DNA from: Mangrovihabitans endophyticus
GTDB taxonomy: Bacteria; Actinomycetota; Actinomycetes; Mycobacteriales; Micromonosporaceae
Length of the DNA stretch: 50,816 nt
NCBI RefSeq assembly: GCF_014646155.1
Contig: NZ_BMMX01000040.1
Span: 1 to 50,816 of the forward strand
Reading direction: 5' to 3'
Part shown: in pieces, positions 1 to 7,919 of the stretch
How the letters are laid out: every line of letters begins with the position of its first letter
How positions within the stretch are numbered: position 1 is the first letter of the stretch
Notes under the pieces: model-generated
Database searches by the model: none
The model's input: the letters and a program-made list of their open reading frames with translations, nothing else
What the model was told of the DNA's origin: nothing
Translations under genes and position numbers: made by a program

Positions 1-96
1 CTGGTGATCGACGGCCGCAACTGCCTGGACGAGCCGCTGTGGACCGCGGCCGGCTGGACCTACCGCGGCATGGGCCGGCAAAAGGAAGGGCGTTGA
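1..96 (+). CDS. UDP-glucose 6-dehydrogenase, C-terminal end (partial)
   Basis: The window opens inside a reading frame in phase with base 1 that ends at TGA 94-96. The 31 visible residues include VIDGRNCLD and GWTYRGMGR, which match the C-terminal end of UDP-glucose/GDP-mannose dehydrogenases, where the Asp-Gly-Arg-Asn segment helps to bind the sugar nucleotide. The family oxidises UDP-glucose to UDP-glucuronate in the cytosol, which suggests that the surface glycan made by this locus contains uronic acid. The next gene starts 1 base after the stop, so the two are probably one operon. The base composition is still GC-rich here and drops abruptly in the following gene. The identification rests on the C-terminal motif only. 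Confidence 0.8.
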   Translation: MVIDGRNCLDEPLWTAAGWTYRGMGRQKEGR

Positions 97-97
97 A

Positions 98-1327
98 ATG
101 ATCGTACCGCGGGTCGCACTGGTAACTCACGGGTTTGAGATTGGTGGCGGAGTTCCGGCCGTCGCGAGGTGGCTACAAAGTAAAATGCGACAGAGCAGTT
201 ACGCAGTCGATGTCATAGACTTGGCGACGTCATGGCGTGATCCTGCGAGTAGACGCCTCAGCTCGCCGACTACATGGATAAAGCCGAGTCTACTTTCTAA
301 TGGCGTGGACAAAGAACATTTGAGGTGCGGCTCGAATGTTGCAGAGATTGAATTCATGCGCTATCGGCCCCGTCGTGAGTTGACGCTTCACCTAGCCAAA
401 TACGACATTATTCAAGTTGTGGCGGGAACGCCGGCTTGGGCTGCTGTTGTCCGTCGTTCAAAGAAGCCAATTGTGTTGCAAGCAGCTACGATTGCTTGCT
501 GGGAAAGAGCTCGGAAGAATGAGACCCTTCCACTAGGTCGCTCACTTATTTCGAAGTTGGTAGAGCCGCGCGTGGCAGCCGCAGAAAGAGCGGGTATGAA
601 GGCCTCTCATTTCTTCATGGCTGAGAACTCTGCCATGGTGGACTACGCGCGAGATTTGCGTCATCGAAACGTGGTACTCGCTCCCCCCGGAATAGATACC
701 TTGCGATTTAGTGAGCCTTCAGATCGAGATTGGACCGGGTACATTCTCTCAGTTTGCAGACTTGCAGATCCCCGCAAGGGCCTGGAGCGGCTAATCGCCG
801 CGTATCAAAGGATTGTGGATCACGACAGGTCGGTACCTGATTTGGTGATTGCGGGCAAAGGAAAACTAAGCCTTTCCGTCGAAGACAGAATTCGAGCCTC
901 TGGCCTCGGCGGTCGCATCCGAATCATTTCGGATGTTCCTCCATCGGAGTTGATGAATCTATACTGGGACGCCTCTGTTTTCATCCAAACTTCTTACGAA
1001 GAAGGGCTCGGGCTTTCCGTCCTAGAGGCTATGAGCTGCGGACTTCCTGTTGTCGCCACCGAGACCGACGGCAGCAGAGAGACTGTGGCAAACGGTGAAA
1101 CGGGCTACCTGGTACCGCAGAGGCATGGGGAAGACCGAGTCATAGAGGGCTTGGCAATGTCCATCCTGTCGGTGTTTTATGGCCGGGGTCCCGCAATGGG
1201 TCGTGCCGGCCGGAAGCGCTGCGAGGAGAAATTCTCCTCGGATGCGACGTTTGCCAAATATCGCTCAGTTTATGAGAAACTTCTGTGCAATGCCGAAGAA
1301 GCGCGCATGACCGAAAGGTATTCCTAA
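98..1327 (+). CDS. Glycosyltransferase family 4 (GT-B fold)
   Basis: This 409-residue protein has the two-domain layout of GT4 enzymes. An N-terminal acceptor-side domain begins with HGFEIGGGVP at residues 11-20. The C-terminal nucleotide-sugar domain carries PPGIDTLRF (196-204), the RLADPRKGLERL segment (from 221), and the family's E-x7-E signature in EEGLGLSVLE (301-310), followed by GLPVVAT. Such enzymes act at the cytoplasmic face of the membrane, adding a sugar from a nucleotide donor to a lipid-linked glycan; the sugar cannot be predicted. The ATG start lies one base after the upstream dehydrogenase stop, and the end overlaps the next reading frame. Codon use is much AT-richer than in the rest of the window, in line with recent transfer. 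Confidence 0.9.
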   Translation: MIVPRVALVTHGFEIGGGVPAVARWLQSKMRQSSYAVDVIDLATSWRDPASRRLSSPTTWIKPSLLSNGVDKEHLRCGSNVAEIEFMRYRPRRELTLHLAKYDIIQVVAGTPAWAAVVRRSKKPIVLQAATIACWERARKNETLPLGRSLISKLVEPRVAAAERAGMKASHFFMAENSAMVDYARDLRHRNVVLAPPGIDTLRFSEPSDRDWTGYILSVCRLADPRKGLERLIAAYQRIVDHDRSVPDLVIAGKGKLSLSVEDRIRASGLGGRIRIISDVPPSELMNLYWDASVFIQTSYEEGLGLSVLEAMSCGLPVVATETDGSRETVANGETGYLVPQRHGEDRVIEGLAMSILSVFYGRGPAMGRAGRKRCEEKFSSDATFAKYRSVYEKLLCNAEEARMTERYS

Positions 1328-1332
1328 TCTTG

Positions 1333-2571
1333 ATGGCGGGAGGGATGGCACTCTTAGCGAGCTTCCGGCGACCTTTCCTGAGCGCTTCTGCTAACGCAGT
1401 CTCTAGCGTTGGAAACCTTCTTCTGGCTGTATCAATAGCGCGAAACTCTACGGCCGAGGGTTTTGGAATATTTTCCCTCGCATTCTCGATTTACGTAATC
1501 ACTGTTGGTCTGTGCCGGGCTTCTTTTACGGAGGATTCTCTAGCCACTCATGATGCTTCCACAGCTCGCTCGGCAGGTAGTAGTGCCGTCGTCCTAGTAT
1601 CTTTACTATGCGGTGCCATTGCAGCCGCTCTCGGATTTGCTTTCAATCTCCCCTATGTTATAGTTGCTGGTATTGCCATGCCGGGCCTGGCAATATATGA
1701 ACACCTCAGAGTGTTCACGGCGAACATGGGGCGAGCTGTTTTCGCCGTAGCGCAGGATGCAGTCTGGACCGCAACTGTAGCAATTGCATTTCTGGCCTCT
1801 TTGGTCACCTCGGTGCAGCCTCTAGTCATTTTTAGCGTGTGGGCGATTTCCGGCGCACTTATTGGAATCCTGCAGGCCGTCCATGTTGGAATGAAATTGT
1901 TTCCTTCCTGGAGCCTGTGTAGAGGAACAGCTAGAACTGCCGTTGCCTTCGGAGCGCAGTATCTCGTTGGAAGCGGTGCCGCGCAGTTAGTGATTGCTCT
2001 CATGGCGGTAGTCTCGAATGCCTCAGTGGTCGGTGGAGTTAGGGCTGCAGGGACTGCGCTTGCTCCTTGCACCCTACTGCTATCATCTGCGCGTGGTCTC
2101 ATAATGACTCGACTTTCGCGCCTCCAAAGTGAGAAAAATGTAAACGTGAGGGCGATAAAGTATTCTATTCTTCTTCCGGCGTCGGTTGCCTCATTGGCAG
2201 TTCCGATAGCTCTGATCCCCAGCAGTTTGGGTTTTGCAGTCTTGGGCGATAGCTGGCTAGAAGCCAGTAAGGCTATTCCGTTTATCGGCGGGGAGTTGAT
2301 ATTCTCTGCACTCACAATAGTCGCTTTCGCGCTACATCGAGTGAAGGGAGCGGGGCGGCGTTGTCTAACCATTGAGGCTTTTATGGTTCCGGTGAGGATT
2401 GCAATCGTCTTAACTGGAGCATTCTATTTTGGTACTAGGGGCGCTGCTGCAGGAATGATGGCTATTTCGGGGCTAGGGGCAGCATTGTGGTGGAAGAGCT
2501 ACTTCTCTATTCGGAGGAGGCGAGAGTTGGGCGTCACCACGCGTAAGGCTCGAGTCGTGACCACGGTATAG
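1333..2571 (+). CDS. Wzx-like polysaccharide flippase (MATE/MOP membrane protein)
   Basis: About 412 residues, almost entirely hydrophobic, with roughly 12 predicted membrane spans and short basic loops. The N-terminal segment RRPFLSASANAVSSVGN followed by a long hydrophobic run resembles oligosaccharide flippases of the MOP superfamily, which move undecaprenyl-linked repeat units to the outer face. Sequence motifs in this family are weak, so the call relies on topology and on its place between a glycosyltransferase and a second polytopic protein. The frame is open from 1285, but that start would overlap the glycosyltransferase; ATG 1333 is preferred and ATG 1345 is also possible. Three rare TTA leucine codons are visible (1354, 1987, 2410), a sign of foreign origin and of possible bldA-dependent translation. 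Base composition is AT-rich for this genome. Confidence 0.75.
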   Translation: MAGGMALLASFRRPFLSASANAVSSVGNLLLAVSIARNSTAEGFGIFSLAFSIYVITVGLCRASFTEDSLATHDASTARSAGSSAVVLVSLLCGAIAAALGFAFNLPYVIVAGIAMPGLAIYEHLRVFTANMGRAVFAVAQDAVWTATVAIAFLASLVTSVQPLVIFSVWAISGALIGILQAVHVGMKLFPSWSLCRGTARTAVAFGAQYLVGSGAAQLVIALMAVVSNASVVGGVRAAGTALAPCTLLLSSARGLIMTRLSRLQSEKNVNVRAIKYSILLPASVASLAVPIALIPSSLGFAVLGDSWLEASKAIPFIGGELIFSALTIVAFALHRVKGAGRRCLTIEAFMVPVRIAIVLTGAFYFGTRGAAAGMMAISGLGAALWWKSYFSIRRRRELGVTTRKARVVTTV

Positions 2572-2665
2572 CAGGGCTGCTCACAATCATTAGCCTCTAC
2601 TTCTTTCTGGCGCTTCAGACCTCTTCTTGACCTGATGTCAGGTCCGAAATAATTCCGGGGGAGGT

Positions 2666-3928
2666 ATGTCCTCAAAGGATCACGATGACTCAATCTTGTA
2701 CTTGAGATGCGTTCCGCGCCCTGATCTCGGCTCCAACCATTCCATGCCGCCACAACAGTGGGCAACTCGCATACTACAGCGTTTCCCAACAACCAGTGTG
2801 CTCGTGGCGCCATACGCTTTCCTGATTTTGCCTATGGCTGCATATTATCGAAATCCCCGCAGTGAAGTAGTCTTTTTGATTTCTCTACTTGCATTCTTGG
2901 GTGCCTTCTCTGTGGAACTGCTCTTTTCTATTCTTCGTTCTCCGTTGAATGGACGTTGTTGCGCAACTTCAAACTCTCGCTATCCACAAATTATGAAAGT
3001 AGTAAAAATTGTGGCTATTGTGAGTGTGACAGCGGACATCATTAGTGCGACATTCGGAGGGGGCACGATTGCAACCCAGGTGACGGGCAGGCTGCCGACC
3101 TCTCCCGTAGTTTCTCTACTTACGCCGTTGGCAGGTTGGAAATATGTTTGCTTTGCGCTACTTGTGTCAGCTTGGCTGGGCAAACGTGCGTCATCAAGGC
3201 AATTTTATCTCTGGACGGCGCTTCTCCTAAGCGGGCAGATTGCTGTTGCTAGTATCACTGCGATCACGCAGCCTGTCCTAAACTTTATTGGCCTCGTAGC
3301 GGTTGTGGGGCTACTATTCGGTGCTCTTCAGACGAGGGTCGTGGTGGTAGCTGCCGTTGCAATTGCGGTGGCTTGGCCGACCATTTATGCGCTTAGGAAC
3401 GAGGTTCGTGAGAATAGCGGAGTGTCCGTTGATGACGACTTCTCGGCGGTTGATCGACTTCGCTTCGACGAGCAAGTATCCCAGGTATCGGTGTTCGCTG
3501 TTCCGGTCGAAATGCCCGGTTCTGTTGGTGTTGATGATATTCTCAGGTATGGACTAGTTCCCAGGGTTTTAGACTCAGCACGTCCGGCACTTTCCTCGGG
3601 AAACCTGATTAACCAATATCTAGGTGGCACTAGGACCTCGTCGTACAACTTTCTCGCACTTGGAAACGTTTACTTCTTTCATGGGTCAACCGGATTGCTG
3701 ATATTTGGCGCGGCGTCGTCTTTTTTGTTTGTCCTATTGCTTCGGTCTCGTGGCGGACCTGGCCCGTACAGAATAGTTGTGATCACAGTGGTGATCGCTA
3801 TGCCGCTTGGTTGGACGAGTACCTACCCGGATTCATTGGTTGGTGCAATACAAACGCTAGTGGCTTCGGCGCCAGTCCTTTTGGTGCTCCGCCGCCTTGG
3901 TTCTTCCGAATCAAGTGCCGGCAAATGA
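2666..3928 (+). CDS. Wzy-like polysaccharide polymerase (polytopic membrane protein)
   Basis: A 420-residue membrane protein with about 10-12 hydrophobic segments, starting at ATG 2666 behind a strong GGGGGAGG. The first 45 residues are soluble. A large extracytoplasmic loop of about 100 residues (roughly 245-345) lies between spans and contains the polar YNFLALGNVYFFHG stretch. Long periplasmic-side loops between spans are typical of O-antigen/capsule polymerases, which join repeat units after export. These proteins share little sequence, so the assignment comes from topology and from the order glycosyltransferase, flippase, polymerase. Base composition is very low for the window: bases 2881-2940 are about 43% G+C by my count, against about 78% at 10561-10620. 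Some other oligosaccharide-modifying membrane protein cannot be excluded. Confidence 0.65.
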   Translation: MSSKDHDDSILYLRCVPRPDLGSNHSMPPQQWATRILQRFPTTSVLVAPYAFLILPMAAYYRNPRSEVVFLISLLAFLGAFSVELLFSILRSPLNGRCCATSNSRYPQIMKVVKIVAIVSVTADIISATFGGGTIATQVTGRLPTSPVVSLLTPLAGWKYVCFALLVSAWLGKRASSRQFYLWTALLLSGQIAVASITAITQPVLNFIGLVAVVGLLFGALQTRVVVVAAVAIAVAWPTIYALRNEVRENSGVSVDDDFSAVDRLRFDEQVSQVSVFAVPVEMPGSVGVDDILRYGLVPRVLDSARPALSSGNLINQYLGGTRTSSYNFLALGNVYFFHGSTGLLIFGAASSFLFVLLLRSRGGPGPYRIVVITVVIAMPLGWTSTYPDSLVGAIQTLVASAPVLLVLRRLGSSESSAGK

Positions 3929-3969
3929 GGGCTTTGGCTCGAACGCCAGGTTTAGACAGGGAGCCATTT

Positions 3970-4036
3970 TCAACCTGCGTAGCGGTCGGCTTCGACGTGG
4001 TGCAGGACGAGGATGGCCTGCAGGATCGTGGCCGCT
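3970..4036 (-). pseudogene. C-terminal scrap of an IS5-type transposase
   Basis: Read leftwards, the segment encodes AATILQAILVLHHVEADRYA and then Gly-stop (TGA at 3972-3970). This closely resembles the extreme C-terminus of IS5-group DDE transposases common in actinomycetes, as I remember them (a TAIVQAILVLH-type helix ending in NRYAG). A stop codon a few bases upstream cuts it off from any longer frame, so it is a fragment. It lies directly after the polymerase gene. The match is from memory and is short. Confidence 0.5.
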
Positions 4037-4473
4037 AGGCGTGGGCAGCAGCCGCAACCTATAAACATGAATATATTCCGTATCGGCCACGCGGACCGAG
4101 GGTCAAGGGATGTCGCTCAAGTAAGTTCGGTGGAGGCACCCTGATCCCGGCAGTCGACCCTTGGTGGCCATGGCTCACCTACGCGACGCTAGACCAATAC
4201 CTGTCTCGCTGATGGCTTCGCTATTGGCGATCCCTACCGACTGTGTGCACGACCAGAGGCCGCACTACTTTGGTATACCGGGCCTGAGGGTGAGCACGCA
4301 TATTGTCGCGGAGCCGTCAGGTCGCCGAGCCTTGGTGTCGCCACCCTCAAGACCCGAAAGCTCAAGGCTAAGCAGTGCTGCTGCCCCAACCGGCAACCAT
4401 GATCGCGCTTGCCATCCTCGTCCTGCCGACATCGATACGCGACCGACCTAGGTGAAAGAGTTCCCTGATTCCA

Positions 4474-4813
4474 ATGGACCGCTTACATGATAGGAAGCCG
4501 TATGAACCCGGAGGGCACCGTAAGCGCTGCGTGCGTTCACTTGACCATCGATCCAGGCGGGCGGCTGATCTGGACCTCGCGCGCGCCGCTCGGCGCCGCC
4601 CATGGTCTAAGCGGGGCCTGTCTCCATGCACTGCCTTGACCCGGCGGACAGGTGGTGACATGCGCCAACCGCAGATGTCAAGGTGTCGGTGTTATCGCGC
4701 AAGACCTGTTGAAGCGACATCGCAGCAGCATGAGGCGACTGCCGCAGCGGGAGAAGGCTGTTGACCGCTGCCCCCGTGCTGGCCTTGACGCCAAGCTCGG
4801 CTTGAAGGTTCAA
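4474..4813 (+). pseudogene. Degenerate IS5-type DDE transposase fragment
   Basis: Pieces of a transposase catalytic domain are readable in successive frames. The first is YEPGGHRKRC (frame of 4474). The second is VHLTIDPGGRLIWTSRAPLG followed by AAHGLSGA, corresponding to the part of the DDE domain that normally reads like VLADPAGRLVWASPALPGAVHDLTAAR. The third is CANRRCQGVG...KRHRSSMRRLPQREKAVDRC (frame of 4652), corresponding to the ADKGYQGAGG...KRHR...LSRRQKAVNR segment. The catalytic Asp of the GYQGAG block is not preserved (ANRRCQG), and stops and frameshifts interrupt the rest. It is therefore a dead insertion-sequence relic, pointing opposite to the scrap at 3970-4036. Confidence 0.6.
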
Positions 4814-4820
4814 TCACGCA

Positions 4821-5093
4821 TCATCTGGGCGAGGATTCGTCCGCTCCCGGGACGAAGACCCCGATTCCTTGGCGGCCAACCAGCTCGCCGAGCTCGATCA
4901 TGGTGTCGATGGCTCGGCGCACCGTCACCGGGGACGTCTCGTAGTGGTCCGCCAGCTCGCGGGTGCTAGGGATCTTGGTTCCCGGAGGGTAGGTGCCGAC
5001 GCTGATCTTGTGTCGCAGATCCTCTCGGATCGATCGCCACAGCGGGCCGCGGTATCCCACGCGGAAACCCTCGCAGGCAGATGTCGACTCCAT
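4821..5093 (-). CDS. Small GntR-family DNA-binding protein (winged helix only)
   Basis: A 90-residue protein starting at ATG 5093; the frame is open further upstream to 5165, but that region overlaps the probable operator. Residues from about 12 onwards (PLWRSIREDLRHKI, then YPPGTKIPSTRELADHYETS and PVTVRRAIDTMIELGELVGR) are a complete GntR winged helix-turn-helix with the wing GIGVFV. The usual ligand-binding C-terminal domain is absent, as in small KorSA-like GntR repressors of actinomycete mobile elements. It is transcribed divergently from the small gene at 5168, from a shared 74-base interval holding a palindrome, and probably represses both. It forms one copy of a two-gene module repeated at 12.3-13.0 kb with a different type of HTH protein. 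Confidence 0.8.
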   Translation of the reverse strand: MESTSACEGFRVGYRGPLWRSIREDLRHKISVGTYPPGTKIPSTRELADHYETSPVTVRRAIDTMIELGELVGRQGIGVFVPGADESSPR

Positions 5094-5118
5094 GCTGGCT
5101 ACCCATGCCTTGCTTGCA

Positions 5119-5128
5119 TTACTTGTAA
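5119..5128. promoter_or_regulatory. Putative GntR operator, TTACTTGTAA
   Basis: TTAC-TT-GTAA is an inverted repeat with a two-base centre, lying midway in the 74 bases between the divergent GntR gene (start 5093) and the small gene (start 5168). Its size and position fit autoregulation by the GntR protein. Binding is inferred from position only. Confidence 0.4.
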
Positions 5129-5167
5129 AGCCGGGCCATGCTGTCTCACAGCAGAGAGGAGACACAC

Positions 5168-5362
5168 ATGGAGATCGAAGCCAACCCGACTGAGGTTGCT
5201 GAGGCTGTTGCTGACCTGTTCGCGCACCTTGGCCTCCCGTTCGTCCCCGACGAGCTTCTACCGGTCTTGCAAGAGTCGATCTGCGACTTCTTGGAGGTGC
5301 TCGTGCCGGACCCGGAGGGCGAGGCGGAGGCTGCGATTCTCTGCCCGCTGGTCGGCGTCTGA
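5168..5362 (+). CDS. Small acidic conserved protein, 'AEAVADL..PFVPD' family, copy 1
   Basis: A 64-residue acidic protein starting at ATG 5168 behind GAGAGGAGA. Residues 10-40 include AEAVADLFAHLGLPFVPD and are predicted mostly helical. I do not recognise a named family. The same core is seen in the 115-residue protein at 12656 (AEAVADLLPHHGYPFVPD), so the two are paralogues: the AEAVADL block and the PFVPD block are identical and the spacing is conserved. Both copies are divergent from a small HTH DNA-binding protein. A regulatory partner, an anti-repressor or a small mobile-element protein are all possible; nothing in the sequence decides between them. Copy 1 lacks the repeat tail of copy 2. 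Confidence 0.7.
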   Translation: MEIEANPTEVAEAVADLFAHLGLPFVPDELLPVLQESICDFLEVLVPDPEGEAEAAILCPLVGV

Positions 5363-5462
5363 GCTTTCACGATCGAAGCCGCAGGCGGCGTTGGGTGCCG
5401 CGTGACGATGTTCCGCCGCTGTGCCAGCCAGAGGTGGGTGGTCAGAAAGATGGCCGCCCACC

Positions 5463-6104
5463 TCAGCGAGCCGGGACGCCCTTGACGACGGCGGCGGCTG
5501 GCACGTCGCGGACGACGCAGGCACCTGCCCCAACGGTCGCGCCTGCACCGACTCGTAGCCCCTGCAACACGGCAGCAGTCGTGCCGATGAGTGCGCTGTC
5601 CTCGATGCGGCAGTCGCCCGACACCGCCGCGAGCGGGTTCACGCTGACGAAGTCGGCGAGAGCGCTGTCGTGGCCGACCGTGGCATTCTGGTTGAGGTGG
5701 ACGTGCCGGCCCAGTCGGACGTTGGTGGTGACTCTGGCGCCGGAAAAGAGCACCACGCCCTTGTCGACCTCACACGAGATCCCGATCGTTGCACTGGGGT
5801 GGACTAAGCGTGCGGCCTGCAATCCGAACGGCTCGACCTTCTCCGCCACCGTGGCTCGGATACGCGGAGCGCCAATGCCGATGATGTAGCGCGAGCCGCT
5901 CGGCAGGGACGAGAGCGCAGCGACGGAGCCCAACAGCGGCGCGCCGAGGTTGGCGAGCCGCCGCTTGTTCACCTCGCTCGGTGAGTCGTCGACGAACCCG
6001 AGGATCTTCCACGGGTCGCCGTGGGCGGCGTTGATGTCCTGCACGATGCCGTAAATCTCGCGGCCGTGACCGCCGCAGCCGATGATGACGAGTGGTTCAG
6101 GCAT
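5463..6104 (-). CDS. NeuD/PglD-like sugar O/N-acyltransferase
   Basis: 213 residues. The N-terminal Rossmann-like half begins LVIIGCGGHGREIYGIV (residues 5-21) and binds the sugar nucleotide in PglD-type enzymes. The C-terminal half is a left-handed beta helix of hexapeptide repeats (IGISCEVDKGVVLFSGARV and onwards) with the conserved NATVGHDS, whose His is the likely general base. PglD acetylates the 4-amino sugar made by PglE, using acetyl-CoA, to give UDP-N,N'-diacetylbacillosamine. The start overlaps the 3' end of the sugar transferase gene by 8 bases, and all three genes of this minus-strand operon overlap, so translational coupling is expected. A NeuD-like role on another amino sugar is the main alternative. 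Confidence 0.85.
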   Translation of the reverse strand: MPEPLVIIGCGGHGREIYGIVQDINAAHGDPWKILGFVDDSPSEVNKRRLANLGAPLLGSVAALSSLPSGSRYIIGIGAPRIRATVAEKVEPFGLQAARLVHPSATIGISCEVDKGVVLFSGARVTTNVRLGRHVHLNQNATVGHDSALADFVSVNPLAAVSGDCRIEDSALIGTTAAVLQGLRVGAGATVGAGACVVRDVPAAAVVKGVPAR

Positions 6105-6738
6105 TGCTGATGGTGGGCCGAGACGTGGCGGTGCCCAAGAACTCAGGCATAGTGACGTTGCCCTCGGCGGCGATGCCGTCTCGGCGTACGACGGTCAGCA
6201 CGGTCTCGGCGAAGATGCGCGCGTTGAGGCTCAGGCTGCGGTGGTCGACGTACCAGACGTCCAGGTCGAACTTGTCCTCCCAGGAGAGGGCGTTGCGTCC
6301 GCGGACCTGAGCGAGGCCGGTGAGGCCGGGCCGGACCAGGTGGCGGCGGGCCTGGGTGGGGGTGTAGCGGTCGAGGTAGCGGACCAACAGCGGGCGCGGC
6401 CCGACGAGGCTCATGTCGCCCTTCAGGACGTTGATGAAGGTGGGCAGCTCGTCGACACTGGTGGAGCGCATGATCCTGCCGAGCCGGGTGAGCCGGTCGG
6501 CGTCGGTGATGAGGCCGCGCTCGGGGTCGACGTCAAGCATGGTCCGGAACTTGACCATGGTGAAGACGCGACCGTTCAGGCCGGGTCGCTGCTGGCGGAA
6601 GAAGACCGGGCGGCCGAGACGCCACGCGACCAGGATGACCACGGCGAGCATGACGGGTGCGGTGACGATCAGCATGACGGCGGCCACGATGATGTCGATG
6701 GTGCGCTGCACGGTGTCGTGCGGGCGTGCGCTTTTCAT
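6097..6738 (-). CDS. PglC-like polyprenyl-phosphate phosphoglycosyl transferase
   Basis: 213 residues with one N-terminal hydrophobic helix (about residues 12-38: IDIIVAAVMLIVTAPVMLAV) followed by the bacterial sugar transferase domain. Visible motifs are FFRQQRPGLNG, KFRTM, the catalytic Asp-Glu in VDELPTFINVLKGDMSLVG and PRPLLVRYL. The length matches the minimal monotopic PglC type, not the longer WbaP type. It transfers a phospho-sugar from a UDP-sugar to undecaprenyl phosphate at the cytoplasmic face, the first membrane-committed step of glycan assembly. Its ATG overlaps the aminotransferase stop by four bases (ATGA). Between an acyltransferase and an aminotransferase of bacillosamine type, its natural donor is probably a UDP-diacetamido sugar. 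Confidence 0.9.
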   Translation of the reverse strand: MKSARPHDTVQRTIDIIVAAVMLIVTAPVMLAVVILVAWRLGRPVFFRQQRPGLNGRVFTMVKFRTMLDVDPERGLITDADRLTRLGRIMRSTSVDELPTFINVLKGDMSLVGPRPLLVRYLDRYTPTQARRHLVRPGLTGLAQVRGRNALSWEDKFDLDVWYVDHRSLSLNARIFAETVLTVVRRDGIAAEGNVTMPEFLGTATSRPTISNA

Positions 6739-7859
6739 GAAGACCTCCCCAGGAATTCGGTGAGCGCGTCGAAGATGCGGCGCTGCTGCAGCTCGGTGAT
6801 GGCGGAGCCGCTGGGCAGGGTGAGCCCGTGCTCGAACAGGTGCCGGGCGGCACCGGACAGCACGACGCGGGCGCCGGCGAAGACCGGCTGCAGGTGCATG
6901 GGTTTGAAGACCGGCCGGGTTTCGATGTTCCGGTCGGCCAGGTGCTGCGCGAGGTCGGCGGCGGTCCAGCCGGTGGTCTGCGGGTCGACGACGATGCTGG
7001 TGAGCCAGCAGTTGGCCTCCGGGTCGTCGGCGCCGAGCAGGGTGACGCCGGGGACGGCGGAGAAGACCTTGGTGTATCGGTCCCGCAGCGCGCGGCGGCG
7101 GCCGATCATCTCGTCCAGGCGGTGCAACTGGGCGCGGCCGAGGGCGGCGAGCAGGTTGCTGAGCCGGTAGTTGTATCCGACGTCGACGTGCTCATAATGC
7201 GCGACGGGCTGGCGGGCCTGCGTGGACAGGTAGCGGCAGTGGTCGGCGAGGGTGCGGCTGGCGGTGAGCAGCATGCCGCCGCCGGACGTGGTCATGATCT
7301 TGTTGCCGTTGAAGGAAAGCACCCCGGCCTTGCCGAACGATCCGGCGGGCCGGCCGCGGAAGGTGGAGCCGAGGGCTTCGGCGGCGTCCTCGATGAGCGG
7401 AATGCCGTACCGGTCGCAGACGGGGAGGATGCGCTCGTAGTCGGCGCACGCGCCGAACAGGTCGACCGGCAGCACGGCGGCCAGCGACGGGCCGAGCTCG
7501 GCGCACGCCTGGTCGAGCAGCGCGGGGTCGAGGTTGCCGGTGCGCGGGTCGACGTCGACGAAGACGGGCTGGGCGCCGGTGTAGGCGACGGCGTTGGCGG
7601 TGGCGGCGAAGGTGAGTGTCGGAACGACGACGGTGCGGCCGGGCCCGACGCCGAGCCCGAGCAGGGCAAGATGCAGGGCGGCGGTGCCGGAGCTGAGCGC
7701 GACCGCGTGCGGGACGTCGCAGCGTGCGGCTACCTCACGTTCGAAGGCTTCGACGGCGGGGCCGGCGGGTGCGACCCAGCCGGAGCGCAGCGCCTCGACG
7801 AGATAGGACTCTTCGAGGTGTCCGACGTCGGGCGACGACAACAAGACCCGATCGGTCAT
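6735..7859 (-). CDS. PglE-like DegT/DnrJ/EryC1/StrS sugar aminotransferase
   Basis: 374 residues from ATG 7859; the frame is open far upstream, but the conserved N-terminus (MTDRVLLSSPDVGHLE) fixes the start. This is a PLP enzyme with aspartate-aminotransferase fold. ALSSGTAALHLAL binds the cofactor phosphate, IEDAAEALGS provides the Asp contacting the pyridine ring, and SFNGNKIMTTSGGG carries the PLP lysine at about residue 187. PglE-type members convert UDP-4-keto-6-deoxy-GlcNAc to the 4-amino sugar with glutamate. The matching 4,6-dehydratase lies at 10439 and the matching acetyltransferase at 5463. Asn-Lys at the PLP site agrees with the VIOA/PglE branch. It is the first gene of the minus-strand operon and is divergent from the phosphatase at 7920 across 60 bases. 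Confidence 0.88.
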   Translation of the reverse strand: MTDRVLLSSPDVGHLEESYLVEALRSGWVAPAGPAVEAFEREVAARCDVPHAVALSSGTAALHLALLGLGVGPGRTVVVPTLTFAATANAVAYTGAQPVFVDVDPRTGNLDPALLDQACAELGPSLAAVLPVDLFGACADYERILPVCDRYGIPLIEDAAEALGSTFRGRPAGSFGKAGVLSFNGNKIMTTSGGGMLLTASRTLADHCRYLSTQARQPVAHYEHVDVGYNYRLSNLLAALGRAQLHRLDEMIGRRRALRDRYTKVFSAVPGVTLLGADDPEANCWLTSIVVDPQTTGWTAADLAQHLADRNIETRPVFKPMHLQPVFAGARVVLSGAARHLFEHGLTLPSGSAITELQQRRIFDALTEFLGRSS

Positions 7860-7919
7860 CGTGGCGTTTCCTTCCCGGAAGCAGAGCCGCCGACCGCGCG
7901 GCGCGACGAGTGGAGAACG

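Larger units (their letters stand above)
3929..4820. other. 892-base stretch with no intact gene, holding IS relics
   Basis: No intact gene is seen between the polymerase and the GntR regulator. The composition climbs from AT-rich back to GC-rich across the interval. Two decayed transposase pieces, one on each strand, are listed separately. The short open frames here show no family similarity that I recognise. The stretch marks the downstream boundary of the AT-rich glycan genes. Confidence 0.7.
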
